Shown here: one piece after another, positions 13,501 to 27,200 of the stretch
How positions within the stretch are numbered: the first letter of the stretch is position 1
Layout of the letters: each line of letters opens with the position of its first letter
Translations under genes and position numbers: made by a program
Assembly (NCBI GenBank): GCA_033782935.1
Contig: JAWQEG010000292.1
Span: forward strand, 802,001-866,000
Direction: 5' to 3'
Origin: Petrolisthes cinctipes
Taxonomy: Eukaryota > Arthropoda > Malacostraca > Decapoda > Porcellanidae
DNA length: 64,000 nucleotides
The notes under the pieces: model-generated
What the model was told of the DNA's origin: nothing
What the model saw: only the letters and a program-made list of their open reading frames with translations
The model's database searches: none

Positions 13501-16500
13501 CCCGAAAATTCAATATTTTGGGGTCCCAGAAGCAATCTGTACATGCCTACTCAGTGCTAGAATATTTTCAAAATATAGGCTAAAAACATGCTAAAAATCG
13601 ATCTTTTAGGTGCCAAAAAGTCGATATCTCAAATTCAGTCCCAAAACACCCGAAAATTCGATATTTAGGGTTCCCAGAAGCGATCTGTACATGCCTACTC
13701 CGTGTTAGAGTATTTTCAAAATACATGCTCAAAACATACTGAAAATCGATCTTTTAGGTGCACAAAAGTCGATATGTGCATGCATCTTCAGTACCTGTTT
13801 ATATCTCAAATTCTGGCTCAAAACACCCGAAAATTCAATATTTTGGGGTCCCAGAAGCAATCTGTACATGCCAACTCAGTGTTAGAGTATTTTCAAAATA
13901 CAGGCCCAAAACATGCTGAAAATCGATATTTTAGATGCCTATAGTCAATATGTGCATGTATCTTCTGTACCCGTTTATATCTCAAATTCAGGCTCAAAAC
14001 ACCCGAAAATTCAATATTTTGGGGTCCCAGAAGCAATCTGTACATGCCTACACAGTGCTAGAATATTTTCAAATTATAGGCTAAAAACATGCTAAAAATC
14101 GACATTTTAGGTGCCAAAAAATCGATATCTCAAATTCAGTCCCAAAACACCCGAAAATTCGATATTTAGAGGTCCCAGAAGGTATCTGTACATGCCTACT
14201 CCGTGTTAGAGTATTTTCAAAATACAGGCCAAAAACATACTGAAAATCGATCTTTTAGGTGCCGAAAAGTCGATATGTGCATGCATCTTCAGTACCCGTT
14301 TATATCTCAAATTCAGGCTCAAAACACCCGAAAATTCAATATTTTGGGGTCCCAGAAGCAATCTGTACATGCCTACTCAGTGTTAGAGTATTTTCAAAAT
14401 ACAGGCCCAAAACATGCTGAAAATCGATATTTTAGATGCCCAAAGTCAATATGTGCATGTATCTTCTGTACCCGTTTATATCTCAAATTCAGGCTCAAAA
14501 CACCCGAAAATTCAATATTTTGGGGTCCCAGAAGCAATCTGTACATGCCTACTCAGTGTTAGAGTATTTTCAAAATACAGTCCCAAAACATGCTGAAAAT
14601 CGATATTTTAGATGCCCAAAGTCAATATGTGCATGTATCTTCTGTACCCGTTTATATCTCAAATTCAGGCTCAAAACACCCGAAAATTCAATATTTTGGG
14701 GTCCCAGAAGCAATCTGTACATGCCTACTCAGTGTTAGAGTATTTTCAAAATACAGTCCCAAAACATGCTGAAAATCGATATTTTAGATGCCCAAAGTCA
14801 ATATGTGCATGTATCTTCTGTACCCGTTTATATCTCAAATTCAGGCTCAAAACACCCGAAAATTCAATATTTTGGGGTCCCAGAAGCAATCTGTACATGC
14901 CTACACAGTGCTAGAATATTTTCAAAATATAGGCTAAAAACATGCTAAAAATCGACATTTTAGGTGCCAAAAAATCGATATCTCAAATTCAGTCCCAAAA
15001 CACCCGAAATTTCGATATTTAGAGGCCCCAGAAGGTATCTGTACATGCCTACTCCGTGTTAGAGTATTTTCAAAATACAGGCCAAAAACATACTGAAAAT
15101 CGATCTTTTAGGTGCCCAAAAGTCGATATGTGCATGTATCTTCTGTACCCGTTTATATCTCAAATTCTGGCCCTAAACACCCGAAAATTCGATATTTTGG
15201 GGTCCCAGAAGCGATCTGTACATGCCTACACCGTGTTAGAGTATTTTCAAAATTCAGGCCCAAAACATGCTGAAAATCGATATTTTTGGTGCCCAAAGTC
15301 AATATGTGCATGTATCTTCTGTACCCGTTTATATCTCGAATTTAGGCTCAAAACACCCGAAAATTCAATATTTTGGGGTCCCAGAAGCAATCTGTACATG
15401 CCTACTCAGTGCTAGAATATTTTCAAAATATAGGCTAAAAACATGCTAAAAATCGATCTTTTAGGTGCCAAAAAGTCGATATCTCAAATTCAGTCCCAAA
15501 ACACCCGAAAATTCGATATTTAGGGGTCCCAGAAGCGATCTGTACATGCCTACTCCGTGTTAGAGTATTTTCAAAATACATGCTCAAAACATACTGAAAA
15601 TCGATCTTTTAGGTGCACAAAAGTCGATATGTGCATGCATCTTCAGTACCTGTTTATATCTCAAATTCTGGCTCAAAACACCCGAAAATTCAATATTTTG
15701 GGGTCCCAGAAGCAATCTGTACATGCCAACTCAGTGTTAGAGTATTTTCAAAATACAGGCCCAAAACATGCTGAAAATCGATATTTTAGATGCCTATAGT
15801 CAATATGTGCATGTATCTTCTGTACCCGTTTATATCTCAAATTCAGGCTCAAAACACCCGAAAATTCAATATTTTGGGGTCCCAGAAGCAATCTGTACAT
15901 GCCTACACCGTGTTAGAGTATTTTCAAAATTCAGGCCCAAAACATGCTGAAAATCGATATTTTTGGTGCCCAAAGTCAATATGTGCATGTATCTTCTGTA
16001 CCCGTTTATATCTCGAATTCAGGCTCAAAACACCCGAAAATTCAATATTTTGGGGTCCCAGAAGCAATCTGTACATGCCTACTCAGTGCTAGAATATTTT
16101 CAAAATATAGGCTAAAAACATGCTAAAAATCGATCTTTTAGGTGCCAAAAAGTCGATATCTCAAATTCAGTCCCAAAACACCCGAAAATTCGATATTTAG
16201 GGATCCCAGAAGCGATCTGTACATGCCTACTCCGTTTTAGAGTATATTCAAAATACATGCTCAAAACATACTGAAAATCGATCCTTTAGGTGCACAAAAG
16301 TCGATATGTGCATGCATCTTCAGTACCCGTTTATATCTCAAATTCAGGCTCAAAACACCCGAAAATTCAATATTTTGGGGTCCCAGAAGCAATCTGTACA
16401 TGCCTACTCAGTGCTAGAATATTTTCAAAATACAGGCCCAAAACATGCTGAAAATCGATATTTTAGATGCCCAAAGTCAATATGTGCATGTATCTTCTGT

Positions 16501-17239
16501 ACCCGTTTATATCTCAAATTCAGGCTCAAAACACCCGAAAATTCAATATTTTGGGGTCCCAGAAGCAATCTGTACATGCCTACTCAGTGCTAGAATATTT
16601 TCAAAATATAGGCTAAAAACATGCTAAAAATCGATCTTTTAGGTGCCAAAAAGTCGATATCTCAAATTCAGTCCCAAAACACCCGAAAATTCGATATTTA
16701 GGCCCTAGTCCCAGAAGCGATCTGTACATGCCTACTCCGTGTTAGAGTATTTTCAAAATACATGCTCAAAACATACTGAAAATCGATCTTTTAGGTGCAC
16801 AAAAGTCGATATGTGCATGCATCTTCAGTACCTGTTTATATCTCAAATTCTGGCTCAAAACACCCGAAAATTCAATATTTTGGGGTCCCAGAAGCAATCT
16901 GTACATGCCAACTCAGTGTTAGAGTATTTTCAAAATACAGGCCCAAAACATGCTGAAAATCGATATTTTAGATGCCTATAGTCAATATGTGCATGTATCT
17001 TCTGTACCCGTTTATATCTCAAATTCAGGCTCAAAACACCCGAAAATTCAATATTTTGGTGTCCCAGAAGCAATCTGTACATGCCTACACAGTGCTAGAA
17101 TATTTTCAATATATAGGCTAAAAACATGCTAAAAATCGACATTTTAGGTGCCAAAAAATCGATATCTCAAATTCAGTCCCAAAACACCCGAAAATTCGAT
17201 ATTTAGAGGTCCCACAAGGTATCTGTACATGCCTACTCC
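10205..17239 (+). repeat. 7035-bp higher-order repeat, copy 1 (about 42 monomers)
   Basis: L1 landmarks occur at 10205, 10882, 11207, 11708, 12710, 13201, 13702, 14203, 15056, 15557, 16739 and 17240. The spacings are 677, 325, 501, 1002, 491, 501, 501, 853, 501, 1182 and 501 bp. The identical series follows in the next 7035 bp. The 491-bp step reflects a 10-bp deletion (CTGTACAGTGCTAG). Summing classes gives 42 monomers. The start phase is chosen for convenience. Confidence 0.9.
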
Positions 17240-20200
17240 GTGTTAGAGTATTTTCAAAATACAGGCCAAAAACATACTGAAAATCGATCTTTTAGGTGCC
17301 CAAAAGTCGATATGTGCATGCATCTTCAGTACCCGTTTATATCTCAAATTCTGGCCCTAAACACCCGAAAATTCGATATTTTGGGGTCCCAGAAGCGATC
17401 TGTACATGCCTACACCGTGTTAGAGTATTTTCAAAATTCAGGCCCAAAACATGCTGAAAATCGATATTTTTGGTGCCCAAAGTCAATATGTGCATGTATC
17501 TTCTGTACCCGTTTATATCTCGAATTCAGGCTCAAAACACCCGAAAATTCAATATTTTGGGGTCCCAGAAGCAATCTGTACATGCCTACTCAGTGCTAGA
17601 ATATTTTCAAAATACAGGCCCAAAACATGCTGAAAATCGATATTTTAGATGCCCAAAGTCAATATGTGCATGTATCTTCTGTACCCGTTTATATCTCAAA
17701 TTCAGGCTCAAAACACCCGAAAATTCAATATTTTGGGGTCCCAGAAGCAATCTGTACATGCCTACTCAGTGCTAGAATATTTTCAAAATATAGGCTAAAA
17801 ACATGCTAAAAATCGATCTTTTAGGTGCCAAAAAGTCGATATCTCAAATTCAGTCCCAAAACACCCGAAAATTCGATATTTAGGGGTCCCAGAAGCGATC
17901 TGTACATGCCTACTCCGTGTTAGAGTATTTTCAAAATACATGCTCAAAACATACTGAAAATCGATCTTTTAGGTGCACAAAAGTCGATATGTGCATGCAT
18001 CTTCAGTACCTGTTTATATCTCAAATTCAGGCTCAAAACACCCGAAAATTCAATATTTTGGGGTCCCAGAAGCAATCTGTACATACCTACTTAGTGCTAG
18101 ATTATTTTCAAAATATAGGCTAAAAACATGCTAAAAATCGACATTTTAGGTGCCAAAAAATCGATATCTCAATTTCAGTCCCAAAACACCCGAAAATTCG
18201 ATATTTAGAGGTCCCAGAAAGTATCTGTACATGCCTACTCCGTGTTAGAGTATTTTCAAAATACAGGCCAAAAACATACTGAAAATCGATCTTTTAGGTG
18301 CCCAAAAGTCGATATGTGCATGCATCTTCTGTACCCGTTTATATCTCAAATTCTGGCCCTAAACACCCGAAAATTCGATATTTTGGGGTCCCAGAAGCGA
18401 TCTGTACATGCCTACTCCGTGTTAGAGTATTTTCAAAATACAGGCCCAAAACATGCTGAAAATCGATATTTTTGGTGCCCAAAGTCAATATGTGCATGTA
18501 TCTTCTGTACCCGTTTATATCTCAAATTCAGGCTCAAAACACCCGAAAATTCAATATTTTGGGGTCCCAGAAGCAATCTGTACATGCCTACTCAGTGCTA
18601 GAATATTTTCAAAATATAGGCTAAAAACATGCTAAAAATCGACCTTTTAGGTGCCAAAAAATCGATATCTCAAATTCAGTCCAAAAACACCCGAAAATTC
18701 GATATTTAGAGGTCCCAGAAGGTATCTGTACATGCCTACTCCGTGTTAGAGTATTTTCAAAATACAGGCCAAAAACATACTGAAAATCGATCTTTTAGGT
18801 GCCCAAAAGTCGATATGTGCATGCATCTTCTGTACCCGTTTATATCTCAAATTCTGGCCCTAAACACCCGAAAATTCGATATTTTGGGGTCCCAGAAGCG
18901 ATCTGTACATGCCTACTCCGTGTTAGAGTATTTTCAAAATTCAGGCCCAAAACATGCTGAAAATCGATATTTTTGGTGCCCAAAGTCAATATGTGCATGT
19001 ATCTTCTGTACCCGTTTATATCTCGAATTCAGGCTCAAAACACCCGAAAATTCATTATTTTGGGGTCCCAGAAGCAATCTGTACATGCCTACTCAGTGCT
19101 AGAATATTTTCAAAATATAGGCTAAAAACATGCTAAAAATCGATCTTTTAGGTGCCAAAAAGTCGATATCTCAAATTCAGTCCCAAAACACCCGAAAATT
19201 CGATATTTAGGGGTCCCAGAAGCGATCTGTACATGCCTACTCCGTTTTAGAGTATTTTCAAAATACATGCTCAAAACATACTGAAAATCGATCTTTTAGG
19301 TGCACAAAAGTAGAGATGTGCATGCATCTTCAGTACCCGTTTATATCTCAAATTCTGGCTCAAAACACCCGAAAATTCAATATTTTGGGGTCCCAGAAGC
19401 AATCTGTACATGCCTACTCAGTGCTAGAATATTTTCAAAATATAGGATAAAAACATGCTGAAAATCGATATTTTAGATGCCCTAAGTCAATATGTGCATG
19501 AATCTTCTGTACCCGTTTATATCTCAAATTCAGGCTCAAAACACCCGAAAATTCAATATTTTGGGGTCCCAGAAGCAATCTGTACATGCCTACTCAGTGC
19601 TAGAATATTTTCAAAATATAGGCTAAAAACATGCTAAAAATCGATCTTTTAGGTGCCAAAAATTCGATATCTTAAATTCAGTCCCAAAACACCCGAAAAT
19701 TCGATATTTAGAGGTCCCAGAAGGTATCTGTACATGCCTACACTGTGTTAGAGTATTTTCAAAATACAGGCCAAAAACATACTGAAAATCGATCTTTTAG
19801 GTGCCCAAAAGTCGATATGTGCATGCATCTTCTGTACCCGTTTATATCTCAAATTCTGGCCCTAAACACCCGAAAATTCGATATTTTGGGGTCCCAGAAG
19901 CGATCTGTACATGCCTACTCCGTTTTAGAGTATTTTCAAAATACAGGCCAAAAACATGCTGAAAATCGATATTTTTGTTGCCCAAAGTCAATATGTGCAT
20001 GAATCTTCTGTACCCGTTTATATCTCAAATTCAGGCTCAAAACACCCGAAAATTCAATATTTTGGGGTCCCAGAAGCAATCTGTACAGTGCTAGAATATT
20101 TTCAAAATATAGGCTAAAAGCATGCTAAAAATCGATCTTTTAGGTGCCAAAAAGTCGATATCTCAAATTCAGTCCCAAAACACCCGAAAATTCGATATTT

Positions 20201-23200
20201 AGGGGTCCCAGAAGCGATCTTTACATGCCTACTCCGTGTTAGAGTATTTTCAAAATACATGCTCAAAACATACTGAAAATCGATCTTTTAGGTGCACAAA
20301 AGTCGATATGTGCATGCATCTTCAGTACCCGTTTATATCTCAAATTCAGGCTCAAAACACCCGAAAATTCAATATTTTGGGGTACCAGAAGCAATCTCTA
20401 CATGCCTACTCAGTGCTAGAATATTTTCAAAATACAGGCCCAAAACATGCTGAAAATCGATATTTTAGATGCCCAAAGTCAATATGTGCATGTATCTTCT
20501 GTACCCGTTTATATCTCAAATTCAGGCTCAAAACACCCGAAAATTCAATATTTTGGGGTCCCAGAAGCAATCTGTACATGCCTACTCAGTGCTAGAATAT
20601 TTTCAAAATATAGGCTAAAAACATGCTAAAAATCGATCTTTTAGGTGCCAAAAAGTCGATATCTCAAATTCAGTCCCAAAACACCCGAAAATTCGATATT
20701 TAGGGGTCCCAGAAGCGATCTGTACATGCCTACTCCGTGTTAGAGTATTTTCAAAATACATGCTCAAAACATACTGAAAATCGATCTTTTAGGTGCACAA
20801 AAGTCGATATGTGCATGCATCTTCAGTACCTGTTTATATCTCAAATTCTGGCTCAAAACACCCGAAAATTCAATATTTTGGGGTCCCAGAAGCAATCTGT
20901 ACATGCCAACTCAGTGTTAGAGTATTTTCAAAATACAGGCCCAAAACATGCTGAAAATCGATATTTTAGATGCCTATAGTCAATATGTGCATGTATCTTC
21001 TGTACCCGTTTATATCTCAAATTCAGGCCCAAAACACCCGAAAATTCAATATTTTGGGGTCCCAGAAGCAATCTGTACATGCCTACACAGTGCTAGAATA
21101 TTTTCAAATTATAGGCTAAAAACATGCTAAAAATCGACATTTTAGGTGCCAAAAAATCGATATCTCAAATTCAGTCCCAAAACACCCGAAAATTCGATAT
21201 TTAGAGGTCCCAGAAGGTATCTGTACATGCCTACTCCGTGTTAGAGTATTTTCAAAATACAGGCCAAAAACATACTGAAAATCGATCTTTTAGGTGCCCA
21301 AAAGTCGATATGTGCATGCATCTTCAGTACCCGTTTATATCTCAAATTCAGGCTCAAAACACCCGAAAATTCAATATTTTGGGGTCCCAGAAGCAATCTG
21401 TACATGCCTACTCAGTGTTAGAGTATTTTCAAAATACAGGCCCAAAACATGCTGAAAATCGATATTTTAGATGCCCAAAGTCAATATGTGCATGTATCTT
21501 CTGTACCCGTTTATATCTCAAATTCAGGCTCAAAACACCCGAAAATTCAATATTTTGGGGTCCCAGAAGCAATCTGTACATGCCTACTCAGTGTTAGAGT
21601 ATTTTCAAAATACAGTCCCAAAACATGCTGAAAATCGATATTTTAGATGCCCAAAGTCAATATGTGCATGTATCTTCTGTACCCGTTTATATCTCAAATT
21701 CAGGCTCAAAACACCCGAAAATTCAATATTTTGGGGTCCCAGAAGCAATCTGTACATGCCTACTCAGTGTTAGAGTATTTTCAAAATACAGTCCCAAAAC
21801 ATGCTGAAAATCGATATTTTAGATGCCCAAAGTCAATATGTGCATGTATCTTCTGTACCCGTTTATATCTCAAATTCAGGCTCAAAACACCCGAAAATTC
21901 AATATTTTGGGGTCCCAGAAGCAATCTGTACATGCCTACACAGTGCTAGAATATTTTCAAAATATAGGGTAAAAACATGCTAAAAATCGACATTTTAGGT
22001 GCCAAAAAATCGATATCTCAAATTCAGTCCCAAAACACCCGAAATTTCGATATTTAGAGGCCCCAGAAGGTATCTGTACATGCCTACTCCGTGTTAGAGT
22101 ATTTTCAAAATACAGGCCAAAAACATACTGAAAATCGATCTTTTAGGTGCCCAAAAGTCGATATGTGCATGTATCTTCTGTACCCGTTTATATCTCAAAT
22201 TCTGGCCCTAAACACCCGAAAATTCGATATTTTGGGGTCCCAGAAGCGATCTGTACATGCCTACACCGTGTTAGAGTATTTTCAAAATTCAGGCCCAAAA
22301 CATGCTGAAAATCGATATTTTTGGTGCCCAAAGTCAATATGTGCATGTATCTTCTGTACCCGTTTATATCTCGAATTTAGGCTCAAAACACCCGAAAATT
22401 CAATATTTTGGGGTCCCAGAAGCAATCTGTACATGCCTACTCAGTGCTAGAATATTTTCAAAATATAGGCTAAAAACATGCTAAAAATCGATCTTTTAGG
22501 TGCCAAAAAGTCGATATCTCAAATTCAGTCCCAAAACACCCGAAAATTCGATATTTAGGGGTCCCAGAAGCGATCTGTACATGCCTACTCCGTGTTAGAG
22601 TATTTTCAAAATACATGCTCAAAACATACTGAAAATCGATCTTTTAGGTGCACAAAAGTCGATATGTGCATGCATCTTCAGTACCTGTTTATATCTCAAA
22701 TTCTGGCTCAAAACACCCGAAAATTCAATATTTTGGGGTCCCAGAAGCAATCTGTACATGCCAACTCAGTGTTAGAGTATTTTCAAAATACAGGCCCAAA
22801 ACATGCTGAAAATCGATATTTTAGATGCCTATAGTCAATATGTGCATGTATCTTCTGTACCCGTTTATATCTCAAATTCAGGCTCAAAACACCCGAAAAT
22901 TCAATATTTTGGGGTCCCAGAAGCAATCTGTACATGCCTACACCGTGTTAGAGTATTTTCAAAATTCAGGCCCAAAACATGCTGAAAATCGATATTTTTG
23001 GTGCCCAAAGTCAATATGTGCATGTATCTTCTGTACCCGTTTATATCTCGAATTCAGGCTCAAAACACCCGAAAATTCAATATTTTGGGGTCCCAGAAGC
23101 AATCTGTACATGCCTACTCAGTGCTAGAATATTTTCAAAATATAGGCTAAAAACATGCTAAAAATCGATCTTTTAGGTGCCAAAAAGTCGATATCTCAAA

Positions 23201-24274
23201 TTCAGTCCCAAAACACCCGAAAATTCGATATTTAGGGATCCCAGAAGCGATCTGTACATGCCTACTCCGTTTTAGAGTATATTCAAAATACATGCTCAAA
23301 ACATACTGAAAATCGATCCTTTAGGTGCACAAAAGTCGATATGTGCATGCATCTTCAGTACCCGTTTATATCTCAAATTCAGGCTCAAAACACCCGAAAA
23401 TTCAATATTTTGGGGTCCCAGAAGCAATCTGTACATGCCTACTCAGTGCTAGAATATTTTCAAAATACAGGCCCAAAACATGCTGAAAATCGATATTTTA
23501 GATGCCCAAAGTCAATATGTGCATGTATCTTCTGTACCCGTTTATATCTCAAATTCAGGCTCAAAACACCCGAAAATTCAATATTTTGGGGTCCCAGAAG
23601 CAATCTGTACATGCCTACTCAGTGCTAGAATATTTTCAAAATATAGGCTAAAAACATGCTAAAAATCGATCTTTTAGGTGCCAAAAAGTCGATATCTCAA
23701 ATTCAGTCCCAAAACACCCGAAAATTCGATATTTAGGCCCTAGTCCCAGAAGCGATCTGTACATGCCTACTCCGTGTTAGAGTATTTTCAAAATACATGC
23801 TCAAAACATACTGAAAATCGATCTTTTAGGTGCACAAAAGTCGATATGTGCATGCATCTTCAGTACCTGTTTATATCTCAAATTCTGGCTCAAAACACCC
23901 GAAAATTCAATATTTTGGGGTCCCAGAAGCAATCTGTACATGCCAACTCAGTGTTAGAGTATTTTCAAAATACAGGCCCAAAACATGCTGAAAATCGATA
24001 TTTTAGATGCCTATAGTCAATATGTGCATGTATCTTCTGTACCCGTTTATATCTCAAATTCAGGCTCAAAACACCCGAAAATTCAATATTTTGGGGTCCC
24101 AGAAGCAATCTGTACATGCCTACACAGTGCTAGAATATTTTCAATATATAGGCTAAAAACATGCTAAAAATCGACATTTTAGGTGCCAAAAAATCGATAT
24201 CTCAAATTCAGTCCCAAAACACCCGAAAATTCGATATTTAGAGGTCCCACAAGGTATCTGTACATGCCTACTCC
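17240..24274 (+). repeat. 7035-bp higher-order repeat, copy 2
   Basis: Every landmark of copy 1 recurs at +7035: 17917, 18242, 18743, 19745, 20236, 20737, 21238, 22091, 22592, 23774 and 24275. Rare variants are shared with copy 1, for example AAGTAGAGATG near 12275/19310, the C to A change in TAGGATAAAAAC near 12411/19446, and AAATTATAGG near 14072/21107. A few private substitutions exist (for example GATCTTTACATG at 20218). Confidence 0.92.
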
Positions 24275-27200
24275 GTGTTAGAGTATTTTCAAAATACAGG
24301 CCAAAAACATACTGAAAATCGATCTTTTAGGTGCCCAAAAGTCGATATGTGCATGCATCTTCAGTACCCGTTTATATCTCAAATTCTGGCTCAAAACACC
24401 CGAAAATTCAATATTTTGGGGTCCCAGAAGCAATCTGTACATGCCTACTCAGTGCTAGAATATTTTCAAAATACAGGCCCAAAACATGCTGAAAATCGAT
24501 ATTTTAGATGCCCAAAGTCAATATGTGCATGTATCTTCTGTACCCGTTTATATCTCAAATTCAGGCTCAAAACACCCGAAAATTCAATATTTTGGGGTCC
24601 CAGAAGCAATCTGTACATGCCTACTCAGTGCTAGAATATTTTCAAAATATAGGCTAAAAACATGCTAAAAATCGATCTTTTAGGTGCCAAAAAGTCGATA
24701 TCTCAAATTCAGTCCCAAAACACCCGAAAATTCGATATTTAGGGGTCCCAGAAGCGATCTGTACATGCCTACTCCGTGTTAGAGTATTTTCAAAATACAT
24801 GCTCAAAACATACTGAAAATCGATCTTTTAGGTGCACAAAAGTCGATATGTGCATGCATCTTCAGTACCTGTTTATATCTCAAATTCAGGCTCAAAACAC
24901 CCGAAAATTCAATATTTTGGGGTCCCAGAAGCAATCTGTACATACCTACTTAGTGCTAGATTATTTTCAAAATATAGGCTAAAAACATGCTAAAAATCGA
25001 CATTTTAGGTGCCAAAAAATCGATATCTCAAATTCAGTCCCAAAACACCCGAAAATTCGATATTTAGAGGTCCCAGAAAGTATCTGTACATGCCTACTCC
25101 GTGTTAGAGTATTTTCAAAATACAGGCCAAAAACATACTGAAAATCGATCTTTTAGGTGCCCAAAAGTCGATATGTGCATGCATCTTCTGTACCCGTTTA
25201 TATCTCAAATTCTGGCCCTAAACACCCGAAAATTCGATATTTTGGGGTCCCAGAAGCGATCTGTACATGCCTACTCCGTGTTAGAGTATTTTCAAAATAC
25301 AGGCCCAAAACATGCTGAAAATCGATATTTTTGGTGCCCAAAGTCAATATGTGCATGTATCTTCTGTACCCGTTTATATCTCAAATTCAGGCTCAAAACA
25401 CCCGAAAATTCAATATTTTGGGGTCCCAGAAGCAATCTGTACATGCCTACTCAGTGCTAGAATATTTTCAAAATATAGGCTAAAAACATGCTAAAAATCG
25501 ACCTTTTAGGTGCCAAAAAATCGATATCTCAAATTCAGTCCAAAAACACCCGAAAATTCGATATTTAGAGGTCCCAGAAGGTATCTGTACATGCCTACTC
25601 CGTGTTAGAGTATTTTCAAAATACAGGCCAAAAACATACTGAAAATCGATCTTTTAGGTGCCCAAAAGTCGATATGTGCATGCATCTCCTGTACCCGTTT
25701 ATATCTCAAATTCTGGCCCTAAACACCCGAAAATTCGATATTTTGGGGTCCCAGAAGCGATCTGTACATGCCTACTCCGTGTTAGAGTATTTTCAAAATT
25801 CAGGCCCAAAACATGCTGAAAATCGATATTTTTGGGGCCCAAAGTCAATATGTGCATGTATCTTCTGTACCCGTTTATATCTCGAATTCAGGCTCAAAAC
25901 ACCCGAAAATTCATTATTTTGGGGTCCCAGAAGCAATCTGTACATGCCTACTCAGTGCTAGAATATTTTCAAAATATAGGCTAAAAACATGCTAAAAATC
26001 GATCTTTTAGGTGCCAAAAAGTCGATATCTCAAATTCAGTCCCAAAACACCCGAAAATTCGATATTTAGGGGTCCCAGAAGCGATCTGTACATGCCTACT
26101 CCGTTTTAGAGTATTTTCAAAATACATGCTCAAAACATACTGAAAATCGATCTTTTAGTTGCACAAAAGTAGAGATGTGCATGCATCTTCAGTACCCGTT
26201 TATATCTCAAATTCTGGCTCAAAACACCCGAAAATTCAATATTTTGGGGTCCCAGAAGCAATCTGTACATGCCTACTCAGTGCTAGAATATTTTCAAAAT
26301 ATAGGATAAAAACATGCTGAAAATCGATATTTTAGATGCCCTAAGTCAATATGTGCATGAATCTTCTGTACCCGTTTATATCTCAAATTCAGGCTCAAAA
26401 CACCCGAAAATTCAATATTTTGGGGTCCCAGAAGCAATCTGTACATGCCTACTCAGTGCTAGAATATTTTCAAAATATAGGCTAAAAACATGCTAAAAAT
26501 CGATCTTTTAGGTGCCAAAAATTCGATATCTTAAATTCAGTCCCAAAACACCCGAAAATTCGATATTTAGAGGTCCCAGAAGGTATCTGTACATGCCTAC
26601 ACTGTGTTAGAGTATTTTCAAAATACAGGCCAAAAACATACTGAAAATCGATCTTTTAGGTGCCCAAAAGTCGATATGTGCATGCATCTTCTGTACCCGT
26701 TTATATCTCAAATTCTGGCCCTAAACACCCGAAAATTCGATATTTTGGGGTCCCAGAAGCGATCTGTACATGCCTACTCCGTGTTAGAGTATTTTCAAAA
26801 TACAGGCCAAAAACATGCTGAAAATCGATATTTTTGTTGCCCAAAGTCAATATGTGCATGAATCTTCTGTACCCGTTTATATCTCAAATTCAGGCTCAAA
26901 ACACCCGAAAATTCAATATTTTGGGGTCCCAGAAGCAATCTGTACAGTGCTAGAATATTTTCAAAATATAGGCTAAAAGCATGCTAAAAATCGATCTTTT
27001 AGGTGCCAAAAAGTCGATATCTCAAATTCAGTCCCAAAACACCCGAAAATTCGATATTTAGGGGTCCCAGAAGCGATCTGTACATGCCTACTCCGTGTTA
27101 GAGTATTTTCAAAATACATGCTCAAAACATACTGAAAATCGATCTTTTAGGTGCACAAAAGTCGATATGTGCATGCATCTTCTGTACCCGTTTATATCTC

